Origin: an uncultured Duncaniella sp.
GTDB lineage: Bacteria; Bacteroidota; Bacteroidia; Bacteroidales; Muribaculaceae
DNA: 64,000 bases
Reading direction: 5' to 3'
NCBI GenBank assembly: GCA_910576785.1
Contig: CAJTJG010000002.1
Span: forward strand, 142,071-206,070
The notes under the pieces are model-generated. The model searched no databases. It had not been told where the DNA came from and saw only the letters and a program-made list of their open reading frames with translations. Positions 32,880 through 42,391 of the stretch are shown one piece after another (the stretch's first letter is position 1; the number at the start of each line of letters is the position of its first letter). The position numbers and the translations under genes were made by a program.

Positions 32880-34631
32880 ATGAAATCGTTCTATGTTCTC
32901 AATATCTTAGTGTTGTGTCTTATTCTGTTTGGTTGCCAAAACAATTCAGAAATAGACCAACAGTTGGATGAGGCGGAGAGTTTTATGCTTTCCGCTCCGG
33001 ATTCGTCATTGAACATTCTAAACCATATTCCGACTGGAGACATGTCGGATGCCAAGCAAAAGGCTCGCTATGCGCTCCTGAAGTCAATGGCACTCGATAA
33101 AAACTACATCGACACTACCACTTTCGATGTACTGCGACCTGCCATAGACTACTATCTTGACCACGGCACGCCAGACGAAAAATTGAGAACACTCTACTAT
33201 CAGGGGCGTATTTTTCTGAACAAGTCTGACTTTGATATGGCTATGCAGTGTTTTCTGAAAGCAACTGACTTGAAGAATGAATGTAGAGATACTCTTACAT
33301 TCGCCAATATGCTTGTTGCGCAAAGCATATTGAATTTCTTTTCATATCAGATGGGTGATTACGTTTCCAATAACCTGATTGCTGCTGATTTATACGATAA
33401 ATTAAACAATGATAAATATAGGCAGTCAAGTCTTATCAAAGCATTGGATGGAAGCATTGCCTCAGGAAATAAGCAATTGTCTGACAGCATCATGACTGTT
33501 GTTGACTCTCTTTCGGTTATACTGCCCGAATCCAGAGAGGAAAGTGAATTGGTCCACCAAACATACTCAATTGCATTTGAACCGAATAATGAAATTGCCG
33601 AAATGCTGGACACAATTTCAGATTATACAATCAAGAGCGATGCTTCAAAACTTAATATAGCAGCCGCTTATCTGAAATTGAATCAATATGAGAAAGCCGA
33701 TGATGTCCTGAAGTTGATAGACTCAGATAGTGAAACTGCAAAGTCGATCAGATACCTTCAACTCAAGCCTGAGATTTTGAAAGCTGAGGGAAGATATAAT
33801 GAGGCTATAGATGCTTACAAGGCATATTTTAATGCCGTTGATAACGAAAACTCAAACATATTTTATCAGAAAACAACTGTCGCCGATGAACGGCACAAAT
33901 TGGAGATTGAGAATTTAAGTGAAATCCAATACAGAGATAGAATTATCTGGCTGAGTGTATGCTCAATATTGCTTCTTCTATTAGTTATAGGAGTAATATC
34001 TTATCATTACCGTTTGGGAAAGATGAGACGTATATTAGCCGAGAAAGAACAGTCACGGCTAAAACTTGAAAATGCCAGTCTCCAAAATCAGAACTCAATC
34101 CTCGAATTGGAGAAGCAGACGGCGGAATTGGAGGCAGAGAAAAAACATCTTGCCGGAGAGAATATGATGTTGCGTATTTCACAGTTGGAAACGGAGAACG
34201 AGCAGCTCAAGGTTCTGTCTGAGAAAGATGAATTGCCCGATGATGTGAAGGCGGTGATTAAGGAACGTATCGGTATTCTCAATGCCCTTTTCGCCGCCAA
34301 TATTTTGGATAAGGAGCCTGCCGCCACAGCTTACGTCGATTTGGTAAAACGTGAGATCAGCGACAAGGAAAAATTTATGAACTCCAACCGTCTTGCGTTC
34401 AAAGTGTCGCATCCTATGTTCATAAAATACTTGGAGGATCATGGCCTGACTGAATATGAGATAAACTACCTGTGCTTGTATGCCATCGGCCTAAAAGGTA
34501 AGGAAGTCGGCAATTACATGGAACTGCGCCGGCATTACAACATAAGCAGTGATATACGTAGGAAACTTGGCATCGACGAACACGAAACCAACATAGGTAT
34601 CTATGTCAGGAAGTTGCTTCAGCAACTCTGA
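32880..34631 (+). CDS. TPR / transmembrane / coiled-coil / HTH sensor lipoprotein, paralog 3
   Basis: A 583-residue paralog, started at the ATG at 32880, which restores the same lipoprotein signal as paralog 2 (LVLCLILFGC). The TPR-like region, the transmembrane helix near 356-380 (IWLSVCSILLLLLVIGVISY), the coiled coil and the HTH domain are in the same order. The C-terminal 140 residues differ from paralogs 1 and 2 in only a few positions (KEVGNY for KDVGNY; LLQQL end). It stands before a second copy of the radical-SAM upstream block and a truncated radical-SAM gene, so it belongs to a second, decayed copy of the module. Confidence 0.8.
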   Translation: MKSFYVLNILVLCLILFGCQNNSEIDQQLDEAESFMLSAPDSSLNILNHIPTGDMSDAKQKARYALLKSMALDKNYIDTTTFDVLRPAIDYYLDHGTPDEKLRTLYYQGRIFLNKSDFDMAMQCFLKATDLKNECRDTLTFANMLVAQSILNFFSYQMGDYVSNNLIAADLYDKLNNDKYRQSSLIKALDGSIASGNKQLSDSIMTVVDSLSVILPESREESELVHQTYSIAFEPNNEIAEMLDTISDYTIKSDASKLNIAAAYLKLNQYEKADDVLKLIDSDSETAKSIRYLQLKPEILKAEGRYNEAIDAYKAYFNAVDNENSNIFYQKTTVADERHKLEIENLSEIQYRDRIIWLSVCSILLLLLVIGVISYHYRLGKMRRILAEKEQSRLKLENASLQNQNSILELEKQTAELEAEKKHLAGENMMLRISQLETENEQLKVLSEKDELPDDVKAVIKERIGILNALFAANILDKEPAATAYVDLVKREISDKEKFMNSNRLAFKVSHPMFIKYLEDHGLTEYEINYLCLYAIGLKGKEVGNYMELRRHYNISSDIRRKLGIDEHETNIGIYVRKLLQQL

Positions 34632-34712
34632 CCGTATATTTTTGGGGTTGCTTGCGTCAAAATCGCTAAAAGCCGATATTCTTATAATCAGTAGCGTATA
34701 ATTATCCTGTAA

Positions 34713-34820
34713 GGGGCGGATCATTCACTCAGTTTACTTGTAAACAGACGTCTATCAGGATATAACGGCGATTTTTATGCGTGCAAGCCACCCTAATGTC
34801 AAATATTCTTATTAACTTTG
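34713..34820 (+). repeat. Radical-SAM upstream block, copy 2, with -7 box
   Basis: Bases 34713-34786 equal 28803-28876 exactly, including GTTTACTTGTAAAC at 34732-34745. The -7 box TAACTTTG is at 34813-34820. It is followed by the truncated radical-SAM gene. Confidence 0.85.
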
Positions 34821-34849
34821 CGATAGGCTCTTATGCCAATCCGACAGCA

Positions 34850-35014
34850 ATGCCTCCCGACCGAGCAAAAATAATTGGCTTCTCCCGTCATCGCCTCTCC
34901 ACCGACGGCGGTGGTGTAACCACGCTTGTCGCTTTCCACGGATGTCCGCTCCGCTGCTGCTACTGTTTGAATCCACAATCGCTCGGCAATAACAGTCATG
35001 GAATATTCATCTGA
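34850..35014 (+). pseudogene. Truncated radical-SAM gene
   Basis: The first 46 codons match the gene at 28940, including FHGCPLRCCYC with all three cluster cysteines, but the frame then reads into unrelated sequence and stops after 54 residues. The SAM-binding and core regions are missing, so it cannot be a working enzyme. It marks a recombination end point. Confidence 0.85.
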
Positions 35015-35040
35015 CAAAAGATATGATTATGGCTCGAAGA

Positions 35041-35763
35041 ATGAAAATTATAAAATATTCAGTGCTGTCTTTAGTCTGTCTTTGTATGATGCCGTTACTG
35101 TCTGATTGCCGACATTGCGGTTATAAGAATTATGGCATTGCCGTAATATTTTTCACCAGAGATAATTTATTGCCATTTATTATTTCCGTGAAATATGTTG
35201 ACGCAGATCCATTATCGTTTGAGGAATTGTCAAATACCTATGCTCGTGACAAGCATAAAGTATTTGATTGGGGAGAAACCTTTGACGGCGTAGATGGAGC
35301 GACATGCCGTTTGTTAATAGATGAACACGACAATAATTATATCTTAGATTCTATAAATGTTTATTGTAACTCTTTCAAACTTGAAGGACGTGACCCGGCA
35401 ACATTCAGAGTAGTAAAAGATTATCTAACAGAGGATAAGTACGACTATTATTGGTATAATAAACCTTTGAATGTTAAAGATAAAAAGTCATTTGTTTTAT
35501 TAAATGACCCTGAAGATTCGGAGCAATATTATTGGGCTAAAGATAAATATTATGCCTATCAATTAGGTAGCGCACATCGTATTCAAATCGCTGATTACAG
35601 TTCATTCAGACCTCTCTCTGCATATTATGCATTAGATAAGTCGCAAGTGTATAATACAAAAGGAGTTGTTAAGAATGCAAAACCGGAAACATTCAAACTC
35701 CCTGCTTGGGGCGCACAATTTAATGAATATTATTACGGTGATAGTATAACAGAACAAAAGTAA
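35041..35763 (+). CDS. DKNYY-repeat lipoprotein
   Basis: A 240-residue protein started at 35041 so that a lipoprotein signal results (LVCLCMMPLLSDC); starts at 35023 or 35029 are also in frame. Repeats of the kind YARDKHKVFDWGE, GRDPATFRVVKDY and ALDKSQVYNTKGV match the DKNYY family, a surface or periplasmic repeat of unknown role. It is AT-rich, like the rest of the cargo, and stands first in a three-gene run. Confidence 0.7.
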   Translation: MKIIKYSVLSLVCLCMMPLLSDCRHCGYKNYGIAVIFFTRDNLLPFIISVKYVDADPLSFEELSNTYARDKHKVFDWGETFDGVDGATCRLLIDEHDNNYILDSINVYCNSFKLEGRDPATFRVVKDYLTEDKYDYYWYNKPLNVKDKKSFVLLNDPEDSEQYYWAKDKYYAYQLGSAHRIQIADYSSFRPLSAYYALDKSQVYNTKGVVKNAKPETFKLPAWGAQFNEYYYGDSITEQK

Positions 35764-35769
35764 TTCTAC

Positions 35770-36486
35770 ATGAAAAATCATCTACCCAAAGAGCGATTCT
35801 TGCGACATAGCATGATTATTATGCTTGTCTGTGCCGTTATATTACTTGGTATTGGAATTTTCATGTTTATCAAGGGAGGTGTTTCTTCCGGATATATTTG
35901 GCCGCGATTTGCAAATCCAAGGGCAGTGTCAATCACATGGCATACACCTGTTTTTGCTGGATTACTGTTTTTGCTTGTATTCATTTGTTTTCTCTTTGGC
36001 AACAAGAGGACTAAACGAACAGTTAAAGAGAAAGAAGCCTTTGTGTTTGATGAAATTAAATATTTTCTACAAGAAAAAGGCTTCCGAAAAAGAGGTTATA
36101 ATTTCTTCAAGAAAAATGGAGAGATAGGATACTGTGTAAATATCCAAAACGACAAATGTAATAATAATGATCAAGTCAGGTTCACGTTGAATGTAGGCAT
36201 ATTCACTGATGTCTTTTGGTTGGAACATTTTGATTTCAAACATACGGGAGTAATACCAACTTTTCCCAAAGAATACGATTGTGCTATAAGAAAACGAATA
36301 AGTGAATTGTTACCTGATCATGAGGATAAATGGTATAGCATCAACGCAGAGACAGATATTGATGAACTTTGGAACGATTTGGAACAAGATTTAACTGAAT
36401 ATATAGTTCCTTTCTTCTCTTATTATAACCAAGTATCAGATGTGGAGCCAGATAAATGTATCTATAAGGAAGGAGGCAAGCAATGA
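35770..36486 (+). CDS. Membrane protein with DUF4304-like domain
   Basis: A 238-residue protein. Two transmembrane helices near 14-36 and 60-78 are followed by a cytoplasmic domain with FLQEKGFRKRGYNFFKKNGE, the hallmark start of DUF4304, and TLNVGIFTDVFW. The family function is unknown to me. It starts 7 bases after the DKNYY gene and overlaps the next gene by 4 bases. Confidence 0.65.
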   Translation: MKNHLPKERFLRHSMIIMLVCAVILLGIGIFMFIKGGVSSGYIWPRFANPRAVSITWHTPVFAGLLFLLVFICFLFGNKRTKRTVKEKEAFVFDEIKYFLQEKGFRKRGYNFFKKNGEIGYCVNIQNDKCNNNDQVRFTLNVGIFTDVFWLEHFDFKHTGVIPTFPKEYDCAIRKRISELLPDHEDKWYSINAETDIDELWNDLEQDLTEYIVPFFSYYNQVSDVEPDKCIYKEGGKQ

Positions 36487-37292
36487 ATGATGTAGGTGAC
36501 AATGGTTTTAATCAATCCATGAACAAGAAATCGGCTTTTCTGCGGTTCATGCGGTTCGTTGCGGTGGCATTAGTCACAGTGACATTATTGTGCGTATTTA
36601 TACTTAGTCTTGGATTGGACGGATTTGATTTGGATTTAGCTCTGTTTGCCTTTATTCTAATCTTTTCCTGCCTGTTTTTCATAACATTACCTATTATTGG
36701 ATTTTGGATATATTCGTTTGTCAAAGCCGTTAGACGTCGAACAAAAACGGATAAGATTCTTCTGTGGTTCCACATTGTGGATCTACTCCTGCTGGGAATA
36801 ATTATATATCTTGCAAACCAACCACCTCAGAAATGTGATGCTGATATAATGGCGGAATATTATGAAGGTGAAAATGGGTTTTGGATGAGGAATATTGCTA
36901 CCCGTTATCACAATATGCTCCCTGACAGTACTCGATTATGTTATGAGATTGATTATGAAAAATCTTACCCCTATGTTTTAAGCGAAGAGGATACAAAGAG
37001 GTTGAAAAGAGAGTTGAAAGATTGTGGTTGCATAGGTATAGATGTCGACAACTACTCAAGCAAAGGGTATTCAACTATCCGATTCCGGCGGATTGGAATG
37101 GGGATGTATTCATATCGCTTTTATGACAAACCTCTATCTCTTCATGAACAAGATAGCATTAGCAATGACGTGTGTCTAATAGTCTATAATGATTCCACTG
37201 TGTTTGAATTTGGTGGTGGTGTCTTTGGAGTACAGCACTTTGTCGGAAAAGAAGAGTTTATGGAAAAGTTACACAACTCAAAAATGGATTAG
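36483..37292 (+). CDS. Membrane protein of unknown function
   Basis: A 269-residue protein with three hydrophobic helices (about 23-45, 52-80 and 93-110), then an extracytoplasmic region of 160 residues with CYEIDYEKSYPYVLSEEDTK and a paired CGC. I recognise no family. It overlaps the preceding gene by ATGA, so the pair is translationally coupled. Confidence 0.6.
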   Translation: MNDVGDNGFNQSMNKKSAFLRFMRFVAVALVTVTLLCVFILSLGLDGFDLDLALFAFILIFSCLFFITLPIIGFWIYSFVKAVRRRTKTDKILLWFHIVDLLLLGIIIYLANQPPQKCDADIMAEYYEGENGFWMRNIATRYHNMLPDSTRLCYEIDYEKSYPYVLSEEDTKRLKRELKDCGCIGIDVDNYSSKGYSTIRFRRIGMGMYSYRFYDKPLSLHEQDSISNDVCLIVYNDSTVFEFGGGVFGVQHFVGKEEFMEKLHNSKMD

Positions 37293-37295
37293 ACA

Positions 37296-37471
37296 ATGGA
37301 TAACATTGGCAAGCAACTGGCATCTGTGATAATCGTATTCTTTGGTATGTTTACGATGATTTTTGCTTTGACTCTCCAGATGGGATAACAAATCGGATAT
37401 TGGTCTGCTCAATCATTTTAATATGCGGGGGCCTACTTTGGCTGCTTTGTCGGAAAGGAGGCAGGCGATGA
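37296..37471 (+). pseudogene. Frameshifted copy of the small two-helix membrane protein gene
   Basis: The frame from 37296 stops after 30 residues (37386-37388). A second frame from 37391 continues with CSIILICGGLLWLLCRKGGRR and ends at 37471, giving the same C-terminus and the same following bases as the intact gene at 32316-32555. One frameshift separates the halves. Confidence 0.65.
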
Positions 37472-37496
37472 AACAGCTATACAGAATCACAAGGGT

Positions 37497-37595
37497 TATT
37501 ATAACATAAGCAGTGATATTCGTCGGAAACTTGGCATCGACGAACATGAAACAAACATAGGCATTTATGTTAGGAAGCTGTTGAAGCTGCTCTGA
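37497..37595 (+). pseudogene. 3' remnant of a fourth TPR-HTH sensor gene
   Basis: Thirty-two codons (YYNISSDIRRKLGIDEHETN to the end LLKLL) match the last residues of the three intact paralogs almost base for base. The 120 bases that follow resemble the DNA downstream of paralogs 2 and 3. Upstream the match stops abruptly. Confidence 0.9.
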
Positions 37596-37715
37596 CCTCC
37601 ATTTTTCGGCTTGCCGTTAAACTTTGGGGGTGCTTGCGCCAAAATCGCAGAAATTAAACATTCTAATTGACTGGTATAATGGTAAATAAAATTTGCCGCT
37701 GTTAAACTTTTTATC

Positions 37716-37746
37716 TTGTCCGGAAACTTTTTTAGATCTAATTTTG
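37716..37746 (+). promoter_or_regulatory. Promoter of the outer-membrane cargo cluster
   Basis: TTG at 37716-37718 and TAATTTTG at 37739-37746, 20 bases apart; the ATG of the first gene follows 42 bases later. Confidence 0.7.
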
Positions 37747-37788
37747 CTCAAATTACAGTTACAAGACAAGTTAAAAAGCGATTAGGAT

Positions 37789-38511
37789 ATGAAGAGTATT
37801 CAAGCAATAGTCACTTTCGCGGCTGCAATGTTTATCACTGCGTGCAGCGATGATAATACGGTTTTTAACGAACCGTCGCCTATCCGTGCCTATGAAACCG
37901 ATGCCGAGATATTGGCACAGTTTGTTGATGTGGATAACGCCACAGGTGCGTTTTTCATCAATCCCGACAAGAAAATCACAGCCTCCGACTATGTAGTCAA
38001 CCGTAGCCGTGAGGAGTTGATGATGGTAAGCACAATCAACCGAGATAAGTTCACGCGCGATATGGAAGCCGTCAATGGTGTGCTCCGTGCTGTGAAACAA
38101 TCGGGCAACTCCACGGCGATTATTTACTCAACATATTCTTCCGACAAACTTATTGAGGGAAGGATCACAGATAATTATGGAGTAACGAGGTCGGTGACAC
38201 GTTCAATCAATGGCAATACACTCGCCCAAATGGTAGTGACATCTGATCGAGATGACGCAAGACAGGTCTATGCGCCCCGATATGTTACTATGAATGTGTC
38301 TGCCAACAGTTCATCTAAATTCTATCTGTATCAGCTCTCTTTGGGTGACACCTCAAATCCTGATGCTGGAATATTGATAGTGGCCGGGGTGAATACGCCG
38401 CAACCATGCCATTCGTACATCATTAGCAATAATGGTAATTCCGATTGGCTTTCAGTCAAAGGTATGAATCTTGTCGGTGACGGAACGCTCTCCGTTTCAT
38501 TTTCACAATGA
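37789..38511 (+). CDS. Lipoprotein of unknown function
   Basis: A 240-residue protein with a clear lipoprotein signal (FAAAMFITACSDD). The rest looks like a beta-rich secreted domain (KFYLYQLSLGDTSNPDAGIL); I recognise no family. It is the first gene after a promoter and overlaps the next lipoprotein gene by 4 bases, so it probably belongs with the receptor genes downstream. Confidence 0.7.
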   Translation: MKSIQAIVTFAAAMFITACSDDNTVFNEPSPIRAYETDAEILAQFVDVDNATGAFFINPDKKITASDYVVNRSREELMMVSTINRDKFTRDMEAVNGVLRAVKQSGNSTAIIYSTYSSDKLIEGRITDNYGVTRSVTRSINGNTLAQMVVTSDRDDARQVYAPRYVTMNVSANSSSKFYLYQLSLGDTSNPDAGILIVAGVNTPQPCHSYIISNNGNSDWLSVKGMNLVGDGTLSVSFSQ

Positions 38512-38966
38512 AGGCGTTATTTATCTCTCTCTGCCTCTCCGTATTGATGATATTGTCGTCATGCGAAGGGCGAACCGGCTACCTTGATGAAGGTCAGCAG
38601 AACACTATTGCTATGCTTACTGACGTGGAATGGCTTGTTGTGTATGCGGATTATGGGCTTGGCAATGAGCAGACATTTGATGATGAAACAAATATATATT
38701 CATTTGGCCGAGATACCAAAGGCTGGACGGCGGTAGGCTCTCTGAAAGACCCGTCTGTAAAGAAAGACGTCCAGTATTTTCAGTGGACTTTCACCACAGA
38801 GAATTACACGGTTATCTATACCTCCGGCAACGCAACTGAAGGTTATCGGCTTATTAAAAAGTTGACTCCAACCGAAATGTGGCTGCAATGGTCTGCGCAA
38901 GATCCGGTGTTATATCCCAACAAAACAATCACCTTCTACAAACTCAAAGCCCGCAACAGGCTGTGA
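38508..38966 (+). CDS. Lipocalin-like lipoprotein
   Basis: A 152-residue protein: signal with lipobox LMILSSC, then a beta-strand-rich domain ending TPTEMWLQWSAQDP and TITFYKLK, the pattern of small lipocalin-like lipoproteins of Bacteroidetes. The last 110 bases recur almost unchanged at 42261-42371 and, weakly, near 42862-42930, showing that pieces of this gene were copied across the cluster. Confidence 0.65.
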   Translation: MKALFISLCLSVLMILSSCEGRTGYLDEGQQNTIAMLTDVEWLVVYADYGLGNEQTFDDETNIYSFGRDTKGWTAVGSLKDPSVKKDVQYFQWTFTTENYTVIYTSGNATEGYRLIKKLTPTEMWLQWSAQDPVLYPNKTITFYKLKARNRL

Positions 38967-39013
38967 GACAAGTGAAAATCATCCTGATAAGAATAGTAAA
39001 ACTCCATCTTAAT

Positions 39014-41365
39014 ATGTCCGCTCGTCTATACATACTTGTGTTTTTTATTCTTTCGTTTGCTGTGCCAATGTCGGCACAGCAAGATGACGAGCGACTTGAC
39101 TCTTTAATCAGAACGCTCGAATTAAAAGAGGTTGTTGTCACGGCTAAAAAAATAAGACAATCGGGTGATACAATATCTTATGCTGCATCATCATATATAA
39201 GCAAAAATGATAAGACATTAGAGGACTTACTCCGGAAAATGCCCGGTATCGAGGTGAAATCGGACGGGCAAATTATATATAATGGGCAATGGATTAATGA
39301 GTTCTATATTGAAGGGCTGGATATGCTTGGCTCCAACTATGGAGTAGCCACCAAAAATATAGATGCGCATGATATTGGGACTGTACAAATTCTTGAAGAT
39401 CACCAAGATGTAAAAATGCTCCAAGGCGTAAGACGTGGAGCCGCACCAGCAATGAATATACGCCTAAAGCAGAGCGCAAAGGGTATCTGGTCGTCCACTT
39501 TTGATGGTGCTATAGGAAGCCAGCCCAATATATCCTGGGACGCATCGGCCTCACTAATGAACTTCAGGCGTAATGCTCAAAATATATCGGTTTATAAAAC
39601 CAATAACATAGGTGTTGATTTACGACCTGAAATCAACGCTCCATCTACATACACATCATCTTACGGAACTGGGATATTATATCCTGAAACTCCATCTTTA
39701 TCTAACAGGTACACTTATAGAAACACCTCTCATAGCCTTTCAGTGAACCAGTTGCTGAAACTTAGTGAAGATAAAACATTTACGTTTAATCTAAATTATC
39801 TTTTCGACAAAGAAAAGCGTAATTCAAATGATGAAACAACGTATTTGTCTGACAGTGTGGCAAGGTATATCATCAAGGAATCTAATTCTTCTGATATACA
39901 TCAGCATTTTGTTGGGACCCATGCTGTTTATAAACTTAATGGGAAGAAAATATACCTCAAAAATACTCTTTCCGCCAATGCGTCTTTTCCAAAAGGAGAA
40001 GGACTAATTAATGATTTAATTCTCCAAAAATTTTCAGCTCACTCAATAAAAATTGATGATGAATTGAAACTTAACTATAAGAAACATAATGGGGGAATTG
40101 CAGATGCTTCATTCCATATATCCTATAACGATAAGAAGGGATTATTGAATCTGCCTAATAATGAATTTTGTCAGATAGTAGATCAACGAAGCTTCAATAT
40201 TGACGGAAGTGGCTCCTTGATTGCTCTTTCAATACCACACTTCATGTTTAATCTGAATGGAGAAGTTGATGCAAGTTGGCAACATGCTAATACCAATCTT
40301 GATATTGACAATCAGTCAATGCCTGATGATCAACAAACATGGCAGGTTGGTGCAAGGATTACGCCAAAAATATTTTGGCATTATGGACAAAAATTTCAAT
40401 GGCTTATATATGTGCCTGTCGGTCTTATGTATTATAAGTCTGACAATCAAACTTGGAATTATAATAAAACATTCTTCTCGATAAGACCATATTCGAACAT
40501 AACATATAAACCATCAGACCGGCTTTCGTTATCACTTACAACAATAGGTGAAGAATCCTTACCTTCTGCCATATCCCTTATGGCTCAAAAACGATTTATA
40601 GACTACCGCACAACCATCTCTAACCCGGGACATATTGAAGCGACAATGAACCGAACACTAAAAACGGCATTCAATGCGAGCTATACAAATGTGTTGGATA
40701 TGCTATTTGGTAGCCTTGCATTAACGTATGTTCAATCGCGTTATGGCAATAGTTCCGGATATGACATAACTGACGATATTATTAATTATATAAGATTGCC
40801 ATATTCTACAAATAGCCAGATATGGCAACTTGATCAAACATTTTCAAAAGGTTTTTTCCGATGGAACTCAAAGGTAAGTGAGTCATTTAGTATAGGCATG
40901 AATAATAGTGAATTTTATATCAATGATGAAATTCATGAAGGCAAAAGCAAGTATCTTCGGGCTAAACTTTCATATAATGCGACGTTTACTAAATGGCTGT
41001 CTTTTGAGACCTCAAATGAATATACCCTATCCAAGAGCTTTACAGATGGCAAAGCTAATGATGGCACGAAACATACCTTTACCAATGCCACGTCCATTAT
41101 ACTGTGGCCGTTTAAGCAACTGAATGTATCGCCATCTGTGATGTTCTATAATAATAACTACTCTACATCATATCGAAATAATGTGTTCCTGAATTGCAAT
41201 GTTGAATATACTCTCGGAAACACCATACTGTCACTGCAATGCAGTAACTTGTTAAACAACGATGTTTTTAGAAGGTATAACGACAATGGTATCATTAGAT
41301 ACTCAAGCGAATATCATTTGCGAGGACGCACTATTATGGTAGGCATTAGAATACGAATAACATAA
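39014..41365 (+). CDS. TonB-dependent-receptor-like outer-membrane barrel (GLPGLI-associated)
   Basis: A 783-residue protein; the ATG at 39014 gives a signal peptide (LYILVFFILSFAVPMSAQQ). A short plug-like segment follows (LKEVVVTAKKIRQSGDTISY, LLRKMPGIEVKSDGQIIYNG), then about 600 residues of alternating beta strands ending in an aromatic-rich barrel close. There is no N-terminal carboxypeptidase-like domain. Proteins of this type are usually encoded just before a GLPGLI protein, as here (10 bases apart). It probably sits in the outer membrane and imports or exports an unknown ligand. Confidence 0.85.
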   Translation: MSARLYILVFFILSFAVPMSAQQDDERLDSLIRTLELKEVVVTAKKIRQSGDTISYAASSYISKNDKTLEDLLRKMPGIEVKSDGQIIYNGQWINEFYIEGLDMLGSNYGVATKNIDAHDIGTVQILEDHQDVKMLQGVRRGAAPAMNIRLKQSAKGIWSSTFDGAIGSQPNISWDASASLMNFRRNAQNISVYKTNNIGVDLRPEINAPSTYTSSYGTGILYPETPSLSNRYTYRNTSHSLSVNQLLKLSEDKTFTFNLNYLFDKEKRNSNDETTYLSDSVARYIIKESNSSDIHQHFVGTHAVYKLNGKKIYLKNTLSANASFPKGEGLINDLILQKFSAHSIKIDDELKLNYKKHNGGIADASFHISYNDKKGLLNLPNNEFCQIVDQRSFNIDGSGSLIALSIPHFMFNLNGEVDASWQHANTNLDIDNQSMPDDQQTWQVGARITPKIFWHYGQKFQWLIYVPVGLMYYKSDNQTWNYNKTFFSIRPYSNITYKPSDRLSLSLTTIGEESLPSAISLMAQKRFIDYRTTISNPGHIEATMNRTLKTAFNASYTNVLDMLFGSLALTYVQSRYGNSSGYDITDDIINYIRLPYSTNSQIWQLDQTFSKGFFRWNSKVSESFSIGMNNSEFYINDEIHEGKSKYLRAKLSYNATFTKWLSFETSNEYTLSKSFTDGKANDGTKHTFTNATSIILWPFKQLNVSPSVMFYNNNYSTSYRNNVFLNCNVEYTLGNTILSLQCSNLLNNDVFRRYNDNGIIRYSSEYHLRGRTIMVGIRIRIT

Positions 41366-41375
41366 ATATACACCC

Positions 41376-42251
41376 ATGAGAATTTTGATTACACTTTTAG
41401 CATCCTTAATGATGCTTGCCGGGCCTGCCGCTATAGCACAGGTTACCGTATCGTATGCTATGGATACACCTACGTTTACCCTCGCTCACGAGGACACTGA
41501 TAAGTATGAGACATTAGATACTTGCTATCTTAACGTTTCATACCAGTTCAAGTATCGCAATTCAGAGAAAGACGATTCTTTGAGTTTCGATGACATCATG
41601 GACTTGCAAATGGGAAAAGACTACAATGCTTTCTTTAGCCGTGATTTGCGAGCTCTTGATACACAAAACACAAAAGAACTCAAATCTACAATGCAGTTCT
41701 CTACTATTCCTGAGAATTATGTTGGGTTCGATCTTCTGTTCAATCATAAGGACTCACTGACTACAGTCACCAATCGTCTTCCATACACTTCTCAAGTCAT
41801 TGAATACAGTGAACAATCAGAATCTCCTGAATGGACGTATATACCCGATGAAATTGCTACTGTAATGGACTATCATTGCCATGTCGCAACATGCAATTAT
41901 GGAGGAAGAAATTGGAAAGTGTATTATACAAATGACATTCCTGTTCCTTATGGACCGTGGAAGCTGAACGGAGTAAAAGGATTGGTCCTTAAGGCTGAAG
42001 ACTCTGAAAACAACTTTATTTTTGAAGCTGTAGGTTTGACACAAAAGCCACAACCTATCATTCGCTATGACTGGAGTAGAAAGAAAATGAAGAAAGAAGA
42101 TTGGAAAAAATTTGAACAGGAGATGTATAAAAACGCCGGGGCATTCGTCCGAAACACTGGTGCACGCATCCTTATCATGGACAACAGTGAGCAAGGTTTT
42201 CATCGTCTCAATGAAGATTGGTCTCAATATTACAATCCACTGGAAAGATAA
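41376..42251 (+). CDS. GLPGLI family exported protein
   Basis: A 291-residue protein with a signal peptide (LASLMMLAGPAAIAQ). The family's name-giving motif is present in variant form: PYGPWKLNGVKGLVLKAEDS, with GVKGLV in place of GLPGLI, preceded by the usual WKVYYTNDIPVPYGPW block. The family (TIGR01200) is restricted to Bacteroidetes, periplasmic, and of unknown function. It is paired with the barrel gene directly upstream. Confidence 0.88.
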   Translation: MRILITLLASLMMLAGPAAIAQVTVSYAMDTPTFTLAHEDTDKYETLDTCYLNVSYQFKYRNSEKDDSLSFDDIMDLQMGKDYNAFFSRDLRALDTQNTKELKSTMQFSTIPENYVGFDLLFNHKDSLTTVTNRLPYTSQVIEYSEQSESPEWTYIPDEIATVMDYHCHVATCNYGGRNWKVYYTNDIPVPYGPWKLNGVKGLVLKAEDSENNFIFEAVGLTQKPQPIIRYDWSRKKMKKEDWKKFEQEMYKNAGAFVRNTGARILIMDNSEQGFHRLNEDWSQYYNPLER

Positions 42252-42260
42252 TATATTTGC

Positions 42261-42371
42261 AAAGAGTTGTCACCAACCGAAGTGTGGCTGCAATGGTCTG
42301 CGCAAGATCCGGTGTTATATCCCAACAAAACAATCACCTTCTACAAACTCAAAGCCCGCAAAAGACAATAA
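42261..42371 (+). pseudogene. 3' fragment of the lipocalin-like lipoprotein gene
   Basis: Thirty-six codons (SPTEVWLQWSAQDPVLYPNK and on) match the end of the gene at 38508-38966 almost base for base, without a start codon or the first two thirds. It lies between the GLPGLI gene and the next lipoprotein. Confidence 0.9.
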
Positions 42372-42391
42372 TACACCAATAAGCAAAGAAT

